64,000 nucleotides of DNA from positions 248,001 to 312,000 of the forward strand of contig NZ_JACHCP010000004.1 in the NCBI RefSeq assembly GCF_014207185.1, given 5' to 3'. This document shows, one piece after another, positions 8,751 through 17,974 of the stretch. Numbering within the stretch: the first letter of the stretch is position 1; every line of letters begins with the position of its first letter. This DNA comes from Rhodanobacter sp. A1T4. Its GTDB lineage: Bacteria; Pseudomonadota; Gammaproteobacteria; Xanthomonadales; Rhodanobacteraceae. Made by a program: the position numbers and the translations under genes. The notes under the pieces were generated by a model. It saw only the letters and a program-made list of their open reading frames with translations. It had not been told where the DNA came from and did no database searches.

Positions 8751-10040
8751 TCAGTGCGTCGTGATGCCCGCCGCCGGCTCGCGCCGACTGTGGGCATGCC
8801 CAATCGAGCCGGGCTGATGGCGGTGCTTGAACAGCACGGAAAACAGCACGGCGACAACCAGGGCGTAAAGCGCAAAGGTGATCCAGATGCCGTGCCAGTC
8901 CTTGCTGCCGTCGGCGCGAATAAACCAATGGTCGATGATCAGGCCGCTGAGCGAACTGCCCAGCACGGCGCCGATGCCGTTGGTCATCAGCATGAACAGG
9001 CCTTGCGCGCTGGCACGGATCGCCGGGTCACTCTGCCCCTCGACAAACAACGAGCCAGAGATGTTGAAAAAGTCGAACGCCATGCCATAGACAATGCACG
9101 ACAGCACGATCATCCACAGCTCGGGCCCCGGATTACCGTAAGCAAACAGGCCGAAGCGCAGCGTCCACGCCAGCATGCTGATCAGCATCACCGTCTTGAT
9201 GCCGAAACGCTTCAGGAAAAACGGAATCGCCAGAATGAACAGCGTTTCGGAGATCTGCGAGATCGACATGATGATCGCCGGATAACGCACCGCCATCGTG
9301 CCCTTGTACGCATCCACCGTAGCGAAGTCGTGCAGGAACGTATCACCGTAGGCGTTGGTCAACTGTAGCGAGGCACCGAGCAGCATCGCAAACAGAAAAA
9401 AGATCGCCATCTTGCGGTCGCGAAACAGGCTGAATGACGTCAGTCCCAGCGTATCGAGAAGCGATCGTCCCTTCAGTTGGTCAAGCTTGGGTAGGCATGG
9501 CGGCAGAGTGAAAGCGTACAGGCCCAACACGAGTGCTGCGCCCGAGGCCACGTAAAACTGGCCGGCGGTGGTTTCCAGATGCAGCAGGCTAACGACCCAT
9601 AGCGCGACGATAAAGCCGACCGTGCCCCATACGCGAATGGGCGGGTAATCGATCACCACATCGCGGCTTTCGCCCTTCAGCGCTGCATACGCCACCGTAA
9701 TCGACAGCGAGATGGTCGGCATGTAGCACATCATGTTGAGCAACATCACCCAGAAAAACGTAGTTGGGTTGTTGATCATCGGCGTCGCCAAAAGCACGGC
9801 CGCACCGCCTAGATGCAGCAGGCCGTAAAGCTTTTCCGCGTTGATCCACTTGTCAGCGATCATGCCCATCAGCGACGGCATGAACAGCGAGGCAATGCCC
9901 ATCGTCGAAAAGATCGCGCCGAACTGGGCGCCCGACCAGTGCCGGTTCTGAAACCAGTACGCACCGATGGTAATCAGCCACGAACCCCATACGAAAAACT
10001 GCAGAAAGTTCATGGCTATCAGGCGCGATTTGATGCTCAT
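8751..10040 (-). CDS. nupG: NupG-family nucleoside:H+ symporter (MFS)
   Basis: A 429-residue inner-membrane transporter with about 12 hydrophobic segments. It matches the nucleoside:proton symporter family: start MSIKSRLIAMNFLQFFVWGSW, the MPSLMGMIADKW loop after TM2, and LFVEGQSDPAIRASAQGLFML, typical of NupG/XapB. Nucleoside uptake is the family function; specificity between NupG and XapB types cannot be read from sequence. It ends in a His/Pro-rich cytoplasmic tail. No nucleoside catabolic genes lie beside it. Confidence 0.82.
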   Translation of the reverse strand: MSIKSRLIAMNFLQFFVWGSWLITIGAYWFQNRHWSGAQFGAIFSTMGIASLFMPSLMGMIADKWINAEKLYGLLHLGGAAVLLATPMINNPTTFFWVMLLNMMCYMPTISLSITVAYAALKGESRDVVIDYPPIRVWGTVGFIVALWVVSLLHLETTAGQFYVASGAALVLGLYAFTLPPCLPKLDQLKGRSLLDTLGLTSFSLFRDRKMAIFFLFAMLLGASLQLTNAYGDTFLHDFATVDAYKGTMAVRYPAIIMSISQISETLFILAIPFFLKRFGIKTVMLISMLAWTLRFGLFAYGNPGPELWMIVLSCIVYGMAFDFFNISGSLFVEGQSDPAIRASAQGLFMLMTNGIGAVLGSSLSGLIIDHWFIRADGSKDWHGIWITFALYALVVAVLFSVLFKHRHQPGSIGHAHSRREPAAGITTH

Positions 10041-10218
10041 CGATTCCCCATGGTGGCTGGTCTGTCTGGCTGCGCTTGCGCTGCATGTATCTGAGGCAAG
10101 GCAGTAAGCGAGCTGGCTTCAACGCAGGTTAGAGTGTGTGGCCGGCAACAGCAACCTGCGGCGCACGATGCCCATATTGAGCTGATAAGAGAGACCGCTT
10201 GCGCAGGAACGCGCAGGC

Positions 10219-11904
10219 TTAAATCGATAACTTGGGTATATCGACCTTCGGTAGCAGGCGCGCGGTGAAGTGGCGGTCCTGGTAGTAGCGGATCTTTTCG
10301 CACATCACCGGATACTGAATCCCCTCATAGAAGAATACCTCCTTCTCAGTACCCAGCGCTTTCAGTTCCTGTGGCAGCATGAGCGCGCGCCGCTCCTCAG
10401 AACGGCTACGCGACACATCGCTCCGTTTTCGTCCGCGAGTGATGTTTTCCTTGCGTACCGTGGTGTAGCCCAACATATCTGAATAATCGTTCGCATCCTG
10501 CTGCTCGCGGGGGGCGAAGACAATCTGTAATGCATGGTTGGTGATCATCGTGCGCGAAACGTCTTTGCCGTAAGTGGCATCGAGCTGCGCCATGCTCTGG
10601 ATAATCGGCAGCAAGCGAATGTTATAGCCGGACATGTACGAAACGGCGTGCGCGATGATCTCTACCTTGCCGATCGATGTGAACTCGTCCATCAACAGCA
10701 GGCACTGGTATTTCAGCGCGGGGTTGTTCTGCGGCAACTCCCTGGTGTTCAAGTTGATCAACTGGCTGAAGAACAGGTTCACGATCAGACGGCTCTCGGC
10801 CAGTTTGTTCGGCTGGATGCCGATGTAGATCGTCATCTTCTTCTTGCGTACGTCGGTCAGCAGGAAATCGTCATCGCCGGTGGCGGCGTCGAGTACAGGA
10901 TTGATCCAGGCATTCAGCGGCTCCTTGAATGTGCCGAGAATCGAGGCAAACGTCTCGTTTGCCTGCGACAGCAGGTTGGCAAAGGCGGAAAGCGCATTGC
11001 CGCTGAGAAATTTCTGCTGGGACAGCATCTGGTAGAACTGCTTCAGATCGGTGCCATCGCCGGAAGACAGTCGATAGACGGCGCCGAGGGTTGGTTTATC
11101 GCGTAATTGCAGCGGTATCCCGCGTCGTTCATCGTCGTCCCACTTTTCGAACAGAAACAGCGTAAAGGCCATGAACGCGTTGCGTGCCTGGCTGACCCAG
11201 AATTTTTGATCGTCGGCACCGTCTGGATAAAGCATTGCCGCGATGCTCATCAAGTCCGATACGCGAAAGGCGGGATCGTTCGAGATATAGCTGAGCGGAT
11301 TCCAGCGGTGCGTGCGACGGTCTTCGGCAAAGGGATTGAACAGATACACCGCCTGTCCCTGGCTCGCGCGCCAGCCGCTGGTCAGCTCATAGTTCTCTTG
11401 CTTGATATCCAGAACAACGGTCGACTCTTGATATTCGAGCAAGTTGGGGATAACCACGCCAACACCTTTACCCGAGCGCGTAGGCGCGGCGAGTATCACA
11501 AACTGCTGTCCGCTCAGCCGAACCAGATCGCCCTTGAACCTGCCCACGAGGATGCCGTTGTCCGAGACCTTGAACATGCCGTGTTTGCTGAGGTCGGATG
11601 CCTTGGCGAAGCGTGCATCACCGTGCAGGGATTGGGCCTTTTTCCGTGCGATGAAATACCAGATCGTCAGCCAGATGATTACCGGCAACCCGAAACCTAC
11701 ATAACCAGCCGCCTTGATCCGGCCGAGATAAGGTTGAACCTGCGGCAGGTCGAATGCACGCAGGTAACTTAGGTAGGTATCCCATTTCAGCTGGCCTGTT
11801 CCCAGCTTAAGAAAGGCGAGGGTCAAAAAGCCGGAGAAAAATTCGCCTGCAACCACAGCAACCAGAAATAGTCCAACCACCCAAAACCACTTGGCCTTGC
11901 TCAT
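10219..11904 (-). CDS. virD4: T4SS coupling protein VirD4
   Basis: Inner-membrane ATPase that recruits substrates to the T4SS; in Xanthomonas it binds the XVIPCD of effectors. The 561-residue protein has two N-terminal membrane helices (about residues 6-30 and 66-86), then an ATPase domain with Walker A APTRSGKG (140-147) and Walker B LLLMDEFTSIGK. It is the last gene of the minus-strand T4SS region, separated from the virB genes by the effector island and by 237 bases from the lipase effector, so it may have its own promoter. In Xanthomonas citri virD4 instead lies ahead of virB7. Confidence 0.95.
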   Translation of the reverse strand: MSKAKWFWVVGLFLVAVVAGEFFSGFLTLAFLKLGTGQLKWDTYLSYLRAFDLPQVQPYLGRIKAAGYVGFGLPVIIWLTIWYFIARKKAQSLHGDARFAKASDLSKHGMFKVSDNGILVGRFKGDLVRLSGQQFVILAAPTRSGKGVGVVIPNLLEYQESTVVLDIKQENYELTSGWRASQGQAVYLFNPFAEDRRTHRWNPLSYISNDPAFRVSDLMSIAAMLYPDGADDQKFWVSQARNAFMAFTLFLFEKWDDDERRGIPLQLRDKPTLGAVYRLSSGDGTDLKQFYQMLSQQKFLSGNALSAFANLLSQANETFASILGTFKEPLNAWINPVLDAATGDDDFLLTDVRKKKMTIYIGIQPNKLAESRLIVNLFFSQLINLNTRELPQNNPALKYQCLLLMDEFTSIGKVEIIAHAVSYMSGYNIRLLPIIQSMAQLDATYGKDVSRTMITNHALQIVFAPREQQDANDYSDMLGYTTVRKENITRGRKRSDVSRSRSEERRALMLPQELKALGTEKEVFFYEGIQYPVMCEKIRYYQDRHFTARLLPKVDIPKLSI

Positions 11905-12141
11905 GTAGATCTACCCTGATCGGTGGTTATAACGCGATAATTATTTGCTTGTTGAGAATCTAGAGTGCGTTTGTTTCAACGGCTTTATCGGCGGCGCATT
12001 AAGATTAGTTTCCTGCTGCCATCGTGTCCAACATCTCTTTCGGGTCGTCGCACGCTTTCTCGAACCGTCGCGGACAAGGTGGCGAGGCCTTGACACTTGC
12101 GCTTGGCCGGATGGTATGGGGCAGTGTCCGCGGTTGCGTAG

Positions 12142-13638
12142 CTACTGTGCTGGCGAAAACCCTGTTTCGTGACGAGCTTGTTGCTGTTGGGCCTGCTGTG
12201 CCAACAGAGGTGCCTGGGCAGGCTGCGGTTGTTTTGACGAGGCAGTTTGCGCCCAGGCGGCGCTGCTCTGATCGATGGGCGTATGCACGGCTTCAGCGGT
12301 CGCGACGCTGGCGATGCGCTTGGTCGGCGAGTTCATATCGCCCTGGACGGCGAAGATCTGCGAGGCATCATCGCTAAGCACGACGTGATCGACCTGGCTC
12401 AACCCATCGCGCCGGGCAGCTGCCGTGAGCGCGGCGGTCAGATTCTCGCTGTGCTGATCAGGAATACGCTGCCGCTGCGCATCGAGTCGATGCACGGCGC
12501 CGCGCGTCTGTTGGAACAGCGCGTAATCGGGGTGAGCTGGATCGTCCAGTCGCTGTGGAGCCGTCACTGCGGGTTTGCCGCCGAACCACGAACCTGGGTG
12601 GCTTAATGAACTGAATGCCTTTGCGGCCTCGTTTTCTACTGACTGTGCAGCATGTTCCACAGTTCGCACGCCTTGAGCCAAATCTTTTCTACCGGCGTCG
12701 TAGACACTGACTGCTTCATTGGCAATCACATGCGTGGCATGTTCCACCGCGTGAGCGCCCTGTTCCGCGACGTGTTCGGCCGCGTGCGCCAGGGCGGTGC
12801 CGCCATCGATCGCCGCCTTGGGTATTTCCCAGCCAGCGGAGAGTACGACACGGGCATCGCCAATGTCGTTGCGATAGCGGTCAATCATGCCGCTGTTTGC
12901 GCGATAGCGCGCTTCGTTTTCGGGACTCATGATCGAGTGACCCAACGTCTTGCTGTCGGGTACAAAGTTGTCGATGCCATGCGCGCTGATATCGGTGGCT
13001 TCGATCACGTTGCGTGGACTCAGCAGGCCACTGTCATTGCGGTAGCCGGCCTTGCTTAGTCGTTCGATATCTTGCGGGGCAGCGTAGATACGTACTTCGC
13101 CAAACTGGGGGCTGGCTGCACTGATGGGGTCGCCAGCACGGATGTTGTCGATGACCTGGTCACCGCCCTGTGGCACGCCTTGCAGCAAACCAGCCGCACC
13201 GTAGGCATTGAAGGTTTCGCCGTGCAGGCCGAATTTGGCGGCGCTGATCTCGGCCAGCGTGCCGCCGAGGGAATGTCCGGTAACGGTAATGTCGACAGGC
13301 TGATTCTTGTCTTCGGCGTTGCGTTTGGTTTCCGCGATGACCTTTTCGGTGAAAGCCAGGGCATCGGGCGTTTGGGCGTTGACGCCAACGAGAACCATGC
13401 CGACATCGACGGCGCCATCCTGTAGAGGTGCCCGGCTGAAGTCGCTGCCGCGATAGGCGATGACCACATCGTGGGTATCCGCGCGCTCATAAGCAGTGGC
13501 CTGAAAGCCGTTCAGTGGGTTATTGGCAAAGTCGATCGTGCGATAGGTGACGCCATCGAGCACAACGTTCTTGTTAAGTTGAGGGGGCTGATACGCATCC
13601 TGTGAGAGCAGGGCGTAATCGGTGGCGCGCAGCGTCAT
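12142..13638 (-). CDS. X-T4SS effector: class 3-type lipase + XVIPCD
   Basis: Predicted secreted toxin of 498 residues. The N-terminal ~290 residues are a lipase/phospholipase domain with the nucleophile elbow VTGHSLGG (Ser ~123) and a preceding AYRGSDF segment typical of class 3 lipases. A linker rich in alternating AEH/VEH heptad-like segments (about 280-340) follows. The last ~136 residues are an XVIPCD: PDYALFQQ, AVHRLDAQ, LTAALTAAARRDGL, VDHVVLSDD, FAVQG, then TAEAVHT and a Gln-rich tail. No signal peptide, as expected for T4SS delivery from the cytoplasm. Its ATG overlaps the stop of the upstream exported protein by four bases (ATGA), the putative immunity gene. A strong AGGAGG site precedes the start. 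Target (membrane phospholipid) is inferred. Confidence 0.88.
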   Translation of the reverse strand: MTLRATDYALLSQDAYQPPQLNKNVVLDGVTYRTIDFANNPLNGFQATAYERADTHDVVIAYRGSDFSRAPLQDGAVDVGMVLVGVNAQTPDALAFTEKVIAETKRNAEDKNQPVDITVTGHSLGGTLAEISAAKFGLHGETFNAYGAAGLLQGVPQGGDQVIDNIRAGDPISAASPQFGEVRIYAAPQDIERLSKAGYRNDSGLLSPRNVIEATDISAHGIDNFVPDSKTLGHSIMSPENEARYRANSGMIDRYRNDIGDARVVLSAGWEIPKAAIDGGTALAHAAEHVAEQGAHAVEHATHVIANEAVSVYDAGRKDLAQGVRTVEHAAQSVENEAAKAFSSLSHPGSWFGGKPAVTAPQRLDDPAHPDYALFQQTRGAVHRLDAQRQRIPDQHSENLTAALTAAARRDGLSQVDHVVLSDDASQIFAVQGDMNSPTKRIASVATAEAVHTPIDQSSAAWAQTASSKQPQPAQAPLLAQQAQQQQARHETGFSPAQ

Positions 13639-14270
13639 TGAAATGCCTCCTTGGCGGAGAGCGTGATCGAAAACAGCTGCCCTTGAAGTTCCGGCTTGTA
13701 CGCTGCCGCGCTCGACTCGCCGGTATCTACAGGGAGCATATCGGTCGAGCCTTTTTCAGCAGAGAGGTAGCTCCGATTTGAAAAAAAGCGGGTTACCGAT
13801 TTTTGCGCCACGATCTCGTCCAGCGATATCGCCGGACTGAAACTCATGGCGTTGACCTTGAACGTCGCTGCTGCTGCCACAGCCGACCAATGGCAGACCC
13901 CCATGCCGTAATAGTCTTCGTCCTGCATCAGGTCGGCGTAGATCGTGCCGGTGTAGACATGTTCACTGACGCGGGTGAGGGCAATTGATGCATGGTTTTC
14001 GGGGGCGATGGTGGCGCCGCTGATCGGCGTCAACGGAACGCAGTGACCGTTACTGACTTTGTAATCCACCGATCCGCTCACGGCGTCGAACGGCCCCGGT
14101 GCTCCATCGACCGTCACGGTAAGTGCGTAACGCATCGTCGGGTGTGAGTTCTGTTTGATGTCGGGTTTTTTCATGGGGGCGCCAAGAGCGGAGGTGATCA
14201 CAGCAGCAAAGAGAATCAGCGTGGACGTCAAGCGTATCGACATGGCCGTTCGGTTCACCTCGTTCTCCAT
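13635..14270 (-). CDS. Putative immunity protein for the lipase effector
   Basis: An exported protein of 211 residues (202 if the second ATG at 14243 is used). A signal peptide core TLILFAAVITSALGA is followed by a mature domain with Cys pairs (HCVPL, VCHW). No known domain recognised. Translationally coupled to the lipase toxin by a four-base overlap and placed immediately before it, the same immunity-then-toxin order as the other pairs here. The function as X-Tfi (periplasmic inhibitor) is inferred from context. Neither start has an ideal ribosome site; the GAGG between them favours the second. Confidence 0.65.
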   Translation of the reverse strand: MENEVNRTAMSIRLTSTLILFAAVITSALGAPMKKPDIKQNSHPTMRYALTVTVDGAPGPFDAVSGSVDYKVSNGHCVPLTPISGATIAPENHASIALTRVSEHVYTGTIYADLMQDEDYYGMGVCHWSAVAAAATFKVNAMSFSPAISLDEIVAQKSVTRFFSNRSYLSAEKGSTDMLPVDTGESSAAAYKPELQGQLFSITLSAKEAFQ

Positions 14271-14432
14271 CGAAAGTGGCTTTCGCTGCGAGCCATGCGG
14301 TCGGCGTCTTCGTTAGCGTGACTATCGACGGTTGAAGCAGCTATCACCGCCGGAGTTCGCTGCTTCAGCTTTTACACAGCCGCACCAAAATCGTCGGCAG
14401 CTTGGAAGGACTCAAAGCTACCTTGTTGAGCA

Positions 14433-15584
14433 TTAAACGTTGACGCCAGGGGGGGCTTGTTGTGGTGTTTGCGGCTGGTGCTGAATGTGCGTAGGAGACG
14501 GTTGTGCAGGTGCGGCTTGCTGCAGTGCCTGACTGCTTTGCGCTATCGACGTATGCACCGCTTCGGCCGTTTGCACCTGGGCCGTTTGCTTGAACGCTCC
14601 GTTTTGAACCGCAAAAGCGCGTGAGCCGTCGTCGCTGAGCGCGACCTGATCGATTCGGGTCAGGCCTTCGTGTTTAGCGGCGACGGTCAGTGCTGCGGCG
14701 AGATTGTTGCTTTGCTGATCGGGCGTACGTCCCTGTCGTGCATCCAGCTCATGCATCGCTTTTTGCGCCTGCAGGTATAGCGCGTGATCGGGGTTCGCGG
14801 GACTATCCAGTCCCGGGGCCTTGCTGATCTGCGTCTGCTGCTGAATGGCATGCAGCGTCTTTGGACCGGCAATGCCATCCGCCGCGAGGTGATGATCGCG
14901 CTGAAAGGCCTCTACGGCGAACTTGGTGTTTGCGCCGAAATCGCTGTCGGGCTTGAGAGCGTGGCCGTGTGCGTCGGTATAGCCCAGCTTGCTCAGGTTC
15001 TGCTGCAGCGTGTGAACTTCGGTGCCGCGGTCACCCTGCTTGAGAACACCTTCAGCTGCTGAATGCGAGGTAGCGGCGTGAGTCGTCGGCTGAGCTGGAC
15101 TCTGCCCTTGGGCGTGTTCTATCACCCTTTGCATCACAGGGCTGTTGGCTACGGCGATTAGTTGTTTTGCATAGTTTGGATCGGTTGCATAGCCGGCTTT
15201 TTGCAGAGCCGCGGCTTCCTTCTCGAGATGTCCCTTCGTCCCCTCGTCAAACAGTCCAGCCTTGGCATAACGTGGATTTCCTTCCAAAAACTTGACTCGA
15301 TCACGCAACGCTTCTTCGGCTGATCCATACACGCGGAATTCCTGGTCCTTCCAAACCTTTTTACCGCCCTCGATCTCCCAGACATTGAAGGTCTTCGTTG
15401 GCCCGTGCCAGTCGGGGGAGGCCTTGATGTTGAAGATGTTGTTTGTTCCCGGCAACACGTGTTGTCCCCAGCCTGTCTCTTCGGCGGCCTGCGCCAGAAT
15501 CAACTCTTTGGACATGCCTGTTTCCTGGGAAACTTTCGCCGCGGCCGGATACAGATGCGCAATAAATTTTTCCTGGTCGCTCAT
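14433..15584 (-). CDS. X-T4SS effector: glucosaminidase + PG-binding + XVIPCD
   Basis: 383-residue predicted toxin that cuts glycan strands. Residues ~10-150 are a FlgJ/GH73-type N-acetylglucosaminidase domain: LAQAAEETGWG carries the likely catalytic Glu (~36), then NIFNIKA. Residues ~183-250 are a peptidoglycan-binding type 1 domain (LKQGDRG...LQQNLSKLGY...DFGANT...VEAFQRDH...DGIAGPKT). Residues ~256-383 are XVIPCD with PDHALYLQAQ, MHELDARQGRT, AALTVAAKHEGL, DQVALSDDGSRAFAVQ, EAVHT and a Gln/Pro-rich tail. No signal peptide. A perfect GGAGG ribosome site precedes the ATG. It lies 13 bases after a putative immunity lipoprotein. The last ~200 residues nearly match the effector at 16611-17879. 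Confidence 0.92.
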   Translation of the reverse strand: MSDQEKFIAHLYPAAAKVSQETGMSKELILAQAAEETGWGQHVLPGTNNIFNIKASPDWHGPTKTFNVWEIEGGKKVWKDQEFRVYGSAEEALRDRVKFLEGNPRYAKAGLFDEGTKGHLEKEAAALQKAGYATDPNYAKQLIAVANSPVMQRVIEHAQGQSPAQPTTHAATSHSAAEGVLKQGDRGTEVHTLQQNLSKLGYTDAHGHALKPDSDFGANTKFAVEAFQRDHHLAADGIAGPKTLHAIQQQTQISKAPGLDSPANPDHALYLQAQKAMHELDARQGRTPDQQSNNLAAALTVAAKHEGLTRIDQVALSDDGSRAFAVQNGAFKQTAQVQTAEAVHTSIAQSSQALQQAAPAQPSPTHIQHQPQTPQQAPPGVNV

Positions 15585-15597
15585 GACAATCCTCCTT

Positions 15598-16251
15598 TCA
15601 TGGATTGAGATTGCTATTCAAATGCACCGTAAACTGAGCTTGATTGTCATTGTCGGACGACAGTCGATAATTTCCTGAAACGACCAGGGCATTTCCCTGC
15701 CATTGAAAGTGGCTTGCCCCTTCATCGACCCAAGCCGAATAGGCTTTGGGTACATCGACATTGCGCTGTGTCTGCAAAGCGCCGGTTTGTGTATCGAGCT
15801 TCACGACGCGAAGCAGGGTTTGTGACAGCGTCTGCTCCGATTGCGTATCAGACTGCAACAAGACGAACGTCGAGTCGCCAGAGCTGGTGCAATGCGTTGC
15901 GCGGCTCTGAAAAGTATCGGGCGGCAAGTTGAGTTGTGCAATCCAGAGTACTTGCTTGCTTTGTACGGTCTCGGCATACGCAATCGGCTTCTGATTCATG
16001 CCGTCGTCGCCAGTTACGGCGCCGACATGGCAGAGAATATTTTTGCCAATGGATTCGGATGCGTAAGACGTGAAATTGGCTGGCAATTTCAGAGAGGCTG
16101 CTTTCACTGCGTGGCTGGGTGGTGTTGCCGTAGCAGCGGAGGCCAATGGCTCGGCGGCTATTCCCGAGTTGGATGGTTCAGAACCGCCAGCGCTGCAGGC
16201 GCACGATAGCGAACACAGTGCGAATATCCCGAGATAGTGGATACGATTCAT
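15598..16251 (-). CDS. Putative immunity lipoprotein for the glucosaminidase effector
   Basis: A 217-residue exported protein. The signal peptide ends in a Cys-rich lipobox-like segment (ALCSLSCACSAGG), so lipidation at Cys ~17 or ~19 is likely but the box is atypical. The mature part is a Ser/Thr-rich linker and a beta-rich domain with no family I recognise. A GGAGCAACC site supports the ATG at 16251. Thirteen bases upstream of the glucosaminidase effector, in the same orientation; immunity role is inferred from that position and predicted periplasmic exposure. Confidence 0.68.
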   Translation of the reverse strand: MNRIHYLGIFALCSLSCACSAGGSEPSNSGIAAEPLASAATATPPSHAVKAASLKLPANFTSYASESIGKNILCHVGAVTGDDGMNQKPIAYAETVQSKQVLWIAQLNLPPDTFQSRATHCTSSGDSTFVLLQSDTQSEQTLSQTLLRVVKLDTQTGALQTQRNVDVPKAYSAWVDEGASHFQWQGNALVVSGNYRLSSDNDNQAQFTVHLNSNLNP

Positions 16252-16610
16252 TCCAGGTTGCTCCTTGCGCAGGTTTCGATGACCTGTAAAGTCTAAGCAT
16301 GGTTTGATCTCAGTTTTGCTTTCTTGAATCAGACCTCATGTTTTAAGCACTATTTTTTCATTGGTTGCCTAGCGCCATCGCGGCGAACAATGGCGGCGCT
16401 TCAGGCGTCGATCCCGTTGCTGGTGCCGGCAAATCCGTCGCGGCTAGCGCCGCAACGGGAGTGGCCAACACGCAAGTCGCCGCACGCAGCCAGAGTTTCA
16501 CGGTGAAACGGACTCGATAGGGCATTTCTATATACGTCCTTATATGTCCTTAAAAAGACGGACTGCGCGTATTGGGAGTCACTGGCCAGTGTGAAACCCC
16601 GCAATAACAG
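16252..16610 (-). other. Gap between pairs with short signal-peptide ORF
   Basis: This 359-base stretch separates the lysozyme-like effector from the next immunity gene. It contains only the 55-codon signal-peptide frame listed separately (16358-16525). The left part is relatively AT-rich and may hold the promoter of the glucosaminidase pair; no convincing -35/-10 pair was found. Confidence 0.4.
16358..16525 (-). pseudogene. Signal-peptide stub, possible truncated exported protein
   Basis: A 55-codon frame starts MPYRVRFTVKLWLRAATC, continues with a plausible signal-peptide core and an ALAA cleavage site, then ends after a short Pro/Ala-rich segment. It looks like the first part of an exported protein cut short, in a place where immunity genes sit. 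No downstream continuation in another frame was evident. It could be a genuine small secreted peptide; the truncation reading is inference. Confidence 0.35.
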
Positions 16611-17879
16611 TTACGCGATAAGCGTGGGTGGCCCCTGCTGCGGTGCCTGGGTCTGGGTATGCGCCGGATCAGGCTGTTTGGGCGCTGACTGCTGCAGCGC
16701 CTGGCTGCTCTGCGCGACTGAGGTATGTACCGCCTGGGCTGTTTGTACCTCTGCAGTTTGCTTGAACGCCCCGTTTTGAACCGCAAAAGCGCGTGAGCCG
16801 TCTTCGCTGAGCGCGACCTGATCGATCCGGGTCATGCCTTCGTGTTTTGCCGAGACGGTCAGCGCCGCGGCGAGGTTGTTGCTTTGCGGATCGGATGTGC
16901 GTCCCAGACGCGCATCCAGTTCATGCACGGCCTTTTGCGCCTGCAGGTATAGCGCGTGATCGGGGTTTGCGGGACTATCCAGACCGGGTGCCTTGCTGAT
17001 CTGCGTCTGCTGCTGAATGGCATGCAGCGTTTTTGGACCGGCGATGCCGTCTGCCGCGAGATGATGATCGCGCTGAAAGGCCTCCACGGCATATTTCGTA
17101 TTGGCCCCGAAATCGCTATCGGGCTTGAGGGCGTGGCCATGCGCATCGGTATAGCCCAGCTTGTCCAGATTCTGTTGCAGCGTGTGAACTTCGGAGTTGT
17201 GGTCGCCCTGCTTCAAGACGCCGTGTGTATCGGCATTGGGATGCGTCGATGAGTGTGGAGCCGAAGGTGTTTGCGTCTTGGATGGGCCTGCATCAGTGAC
17301 AGCCTTCCATGCCGCATCAGGCGACATGCCCTTGCCGATGTCGACCTGATACTGCGTGCGCATTTTGTTGAGTGCATCAGCGGATTGCGCAAGGGTGACA
17401 CTGGCTTCATTCGGTGGCGGGTAATAACTGCGGCCGCCCTTGTCGGGATCGCCGAAACTTGCCCATTCCTGAGACAAACCACGTTGTGCTGATTCCAGTG
17501 TGGCTCCTGGCTTGCCGGTGATGAAATCATGGACGCCTGGACGCTTATCAACAATCAGGTAGTCGGAAAAAACCTTGTCTTGCAAGGCTGGTGTAAAGGG
17601 TTGGTTGCGATCCAGATGCAATTTGTCGATCGCGCCATCCATGGTTGCTGGAATGATCTGGTATTTGCCGATGGCAAACAGCCGGTTCGGATCGTCCGCT
17701 CTAAGATGTTGCCGATCGTGCACCTGCCCGACAGTCAGGCTGGAAAAGTCGATGGCCCCGTTGGCGCCGCGGATGTGTGCACCGCCGTTGGCATCGACGT
17801 ATGTGCCGCGATTGTAAGCGTTGTAGCCAGCCGCGCCGGACTCGCCTTGAACCATAAGATCCAACAAGGGATTACTCAT
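16611..17879 (-). CDS. X-T4SS effector: lysozyme-like + PG-binding + XVIPCD
   Basis: 422-residue predicted muramidase-type toxin. The N-terminal ~200 residues look lysozyme-like: QGESGAAGYNAYNRG near the start (Glu ~13 as candidate catalytic acid), DFSSLTVGQV, and AIGKYQIIPATM, the GKYQ-type core of lysozyme/lytic-transglycosylase folds. Then a peptidoglycan-binding type 1 domain (~223-290) and XVIPCD (~297-422). X. citri carries a comparable muramidase effector with a lipoprotein inhibitor in its X-T4SS locus. AAGGAGA precedes the ATG at 17879. The exact glycosidase family cannot be fixed by eye. Upstream lies its putative lipoprotein inhibitor (95-base gap). Confidence 0.9.
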   Translation of the reverse strand: MSNPLLDLMVQGESGAAGYNAYNRGTYVDANGGAHIRGANGAIDFSSLTVGQVHDRQHLRADDPNRLFAIGKYQIIPATMDGAIDKLHLDRNQPFTPALQDKVFSDYLIVDKRPGVHDFITGKPGATLESAQRGLSQEWASFGDPDKGGRSYYPPPNEASVTLAQSADALNKMRTQYQVDIGKGMSPDAAWKAVTDAGPSKTQTPSAPHSSTHPNADTHGVLKQGDHNSEVHTLQQNLDKLGYTDAHGHALKPDSDFGANTKYAVEAFQRDHHLAADGIAGPKTLHAIQQQTQISKAPGLDSPANPDHALYLQAQKAVHELDARLGRTSDPQSNNLAAALTVSAKHEGMTRIDQVALSEDGSRAFAVQNGAFKQTAEVQTAQAVHTSVAQSSQALQQSAPKQPDPAHTQTQAPQQGPPTLIA

Positions 17880-17974
17880 GGAAATCTCCTTTTCATAGCC
17901 AACAAGGGTGCATGCTTTGTTGTGAAATCTCTTTCGTCAAAACTTGTACGTCAACGCGTGATCGAACACGTCGA

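Noticed and set aside
16401-16604. 67-codon minus-strand frame
   Set aside because: Shadow of the better signal-peptide frame 16358-16525; no ribosome site.
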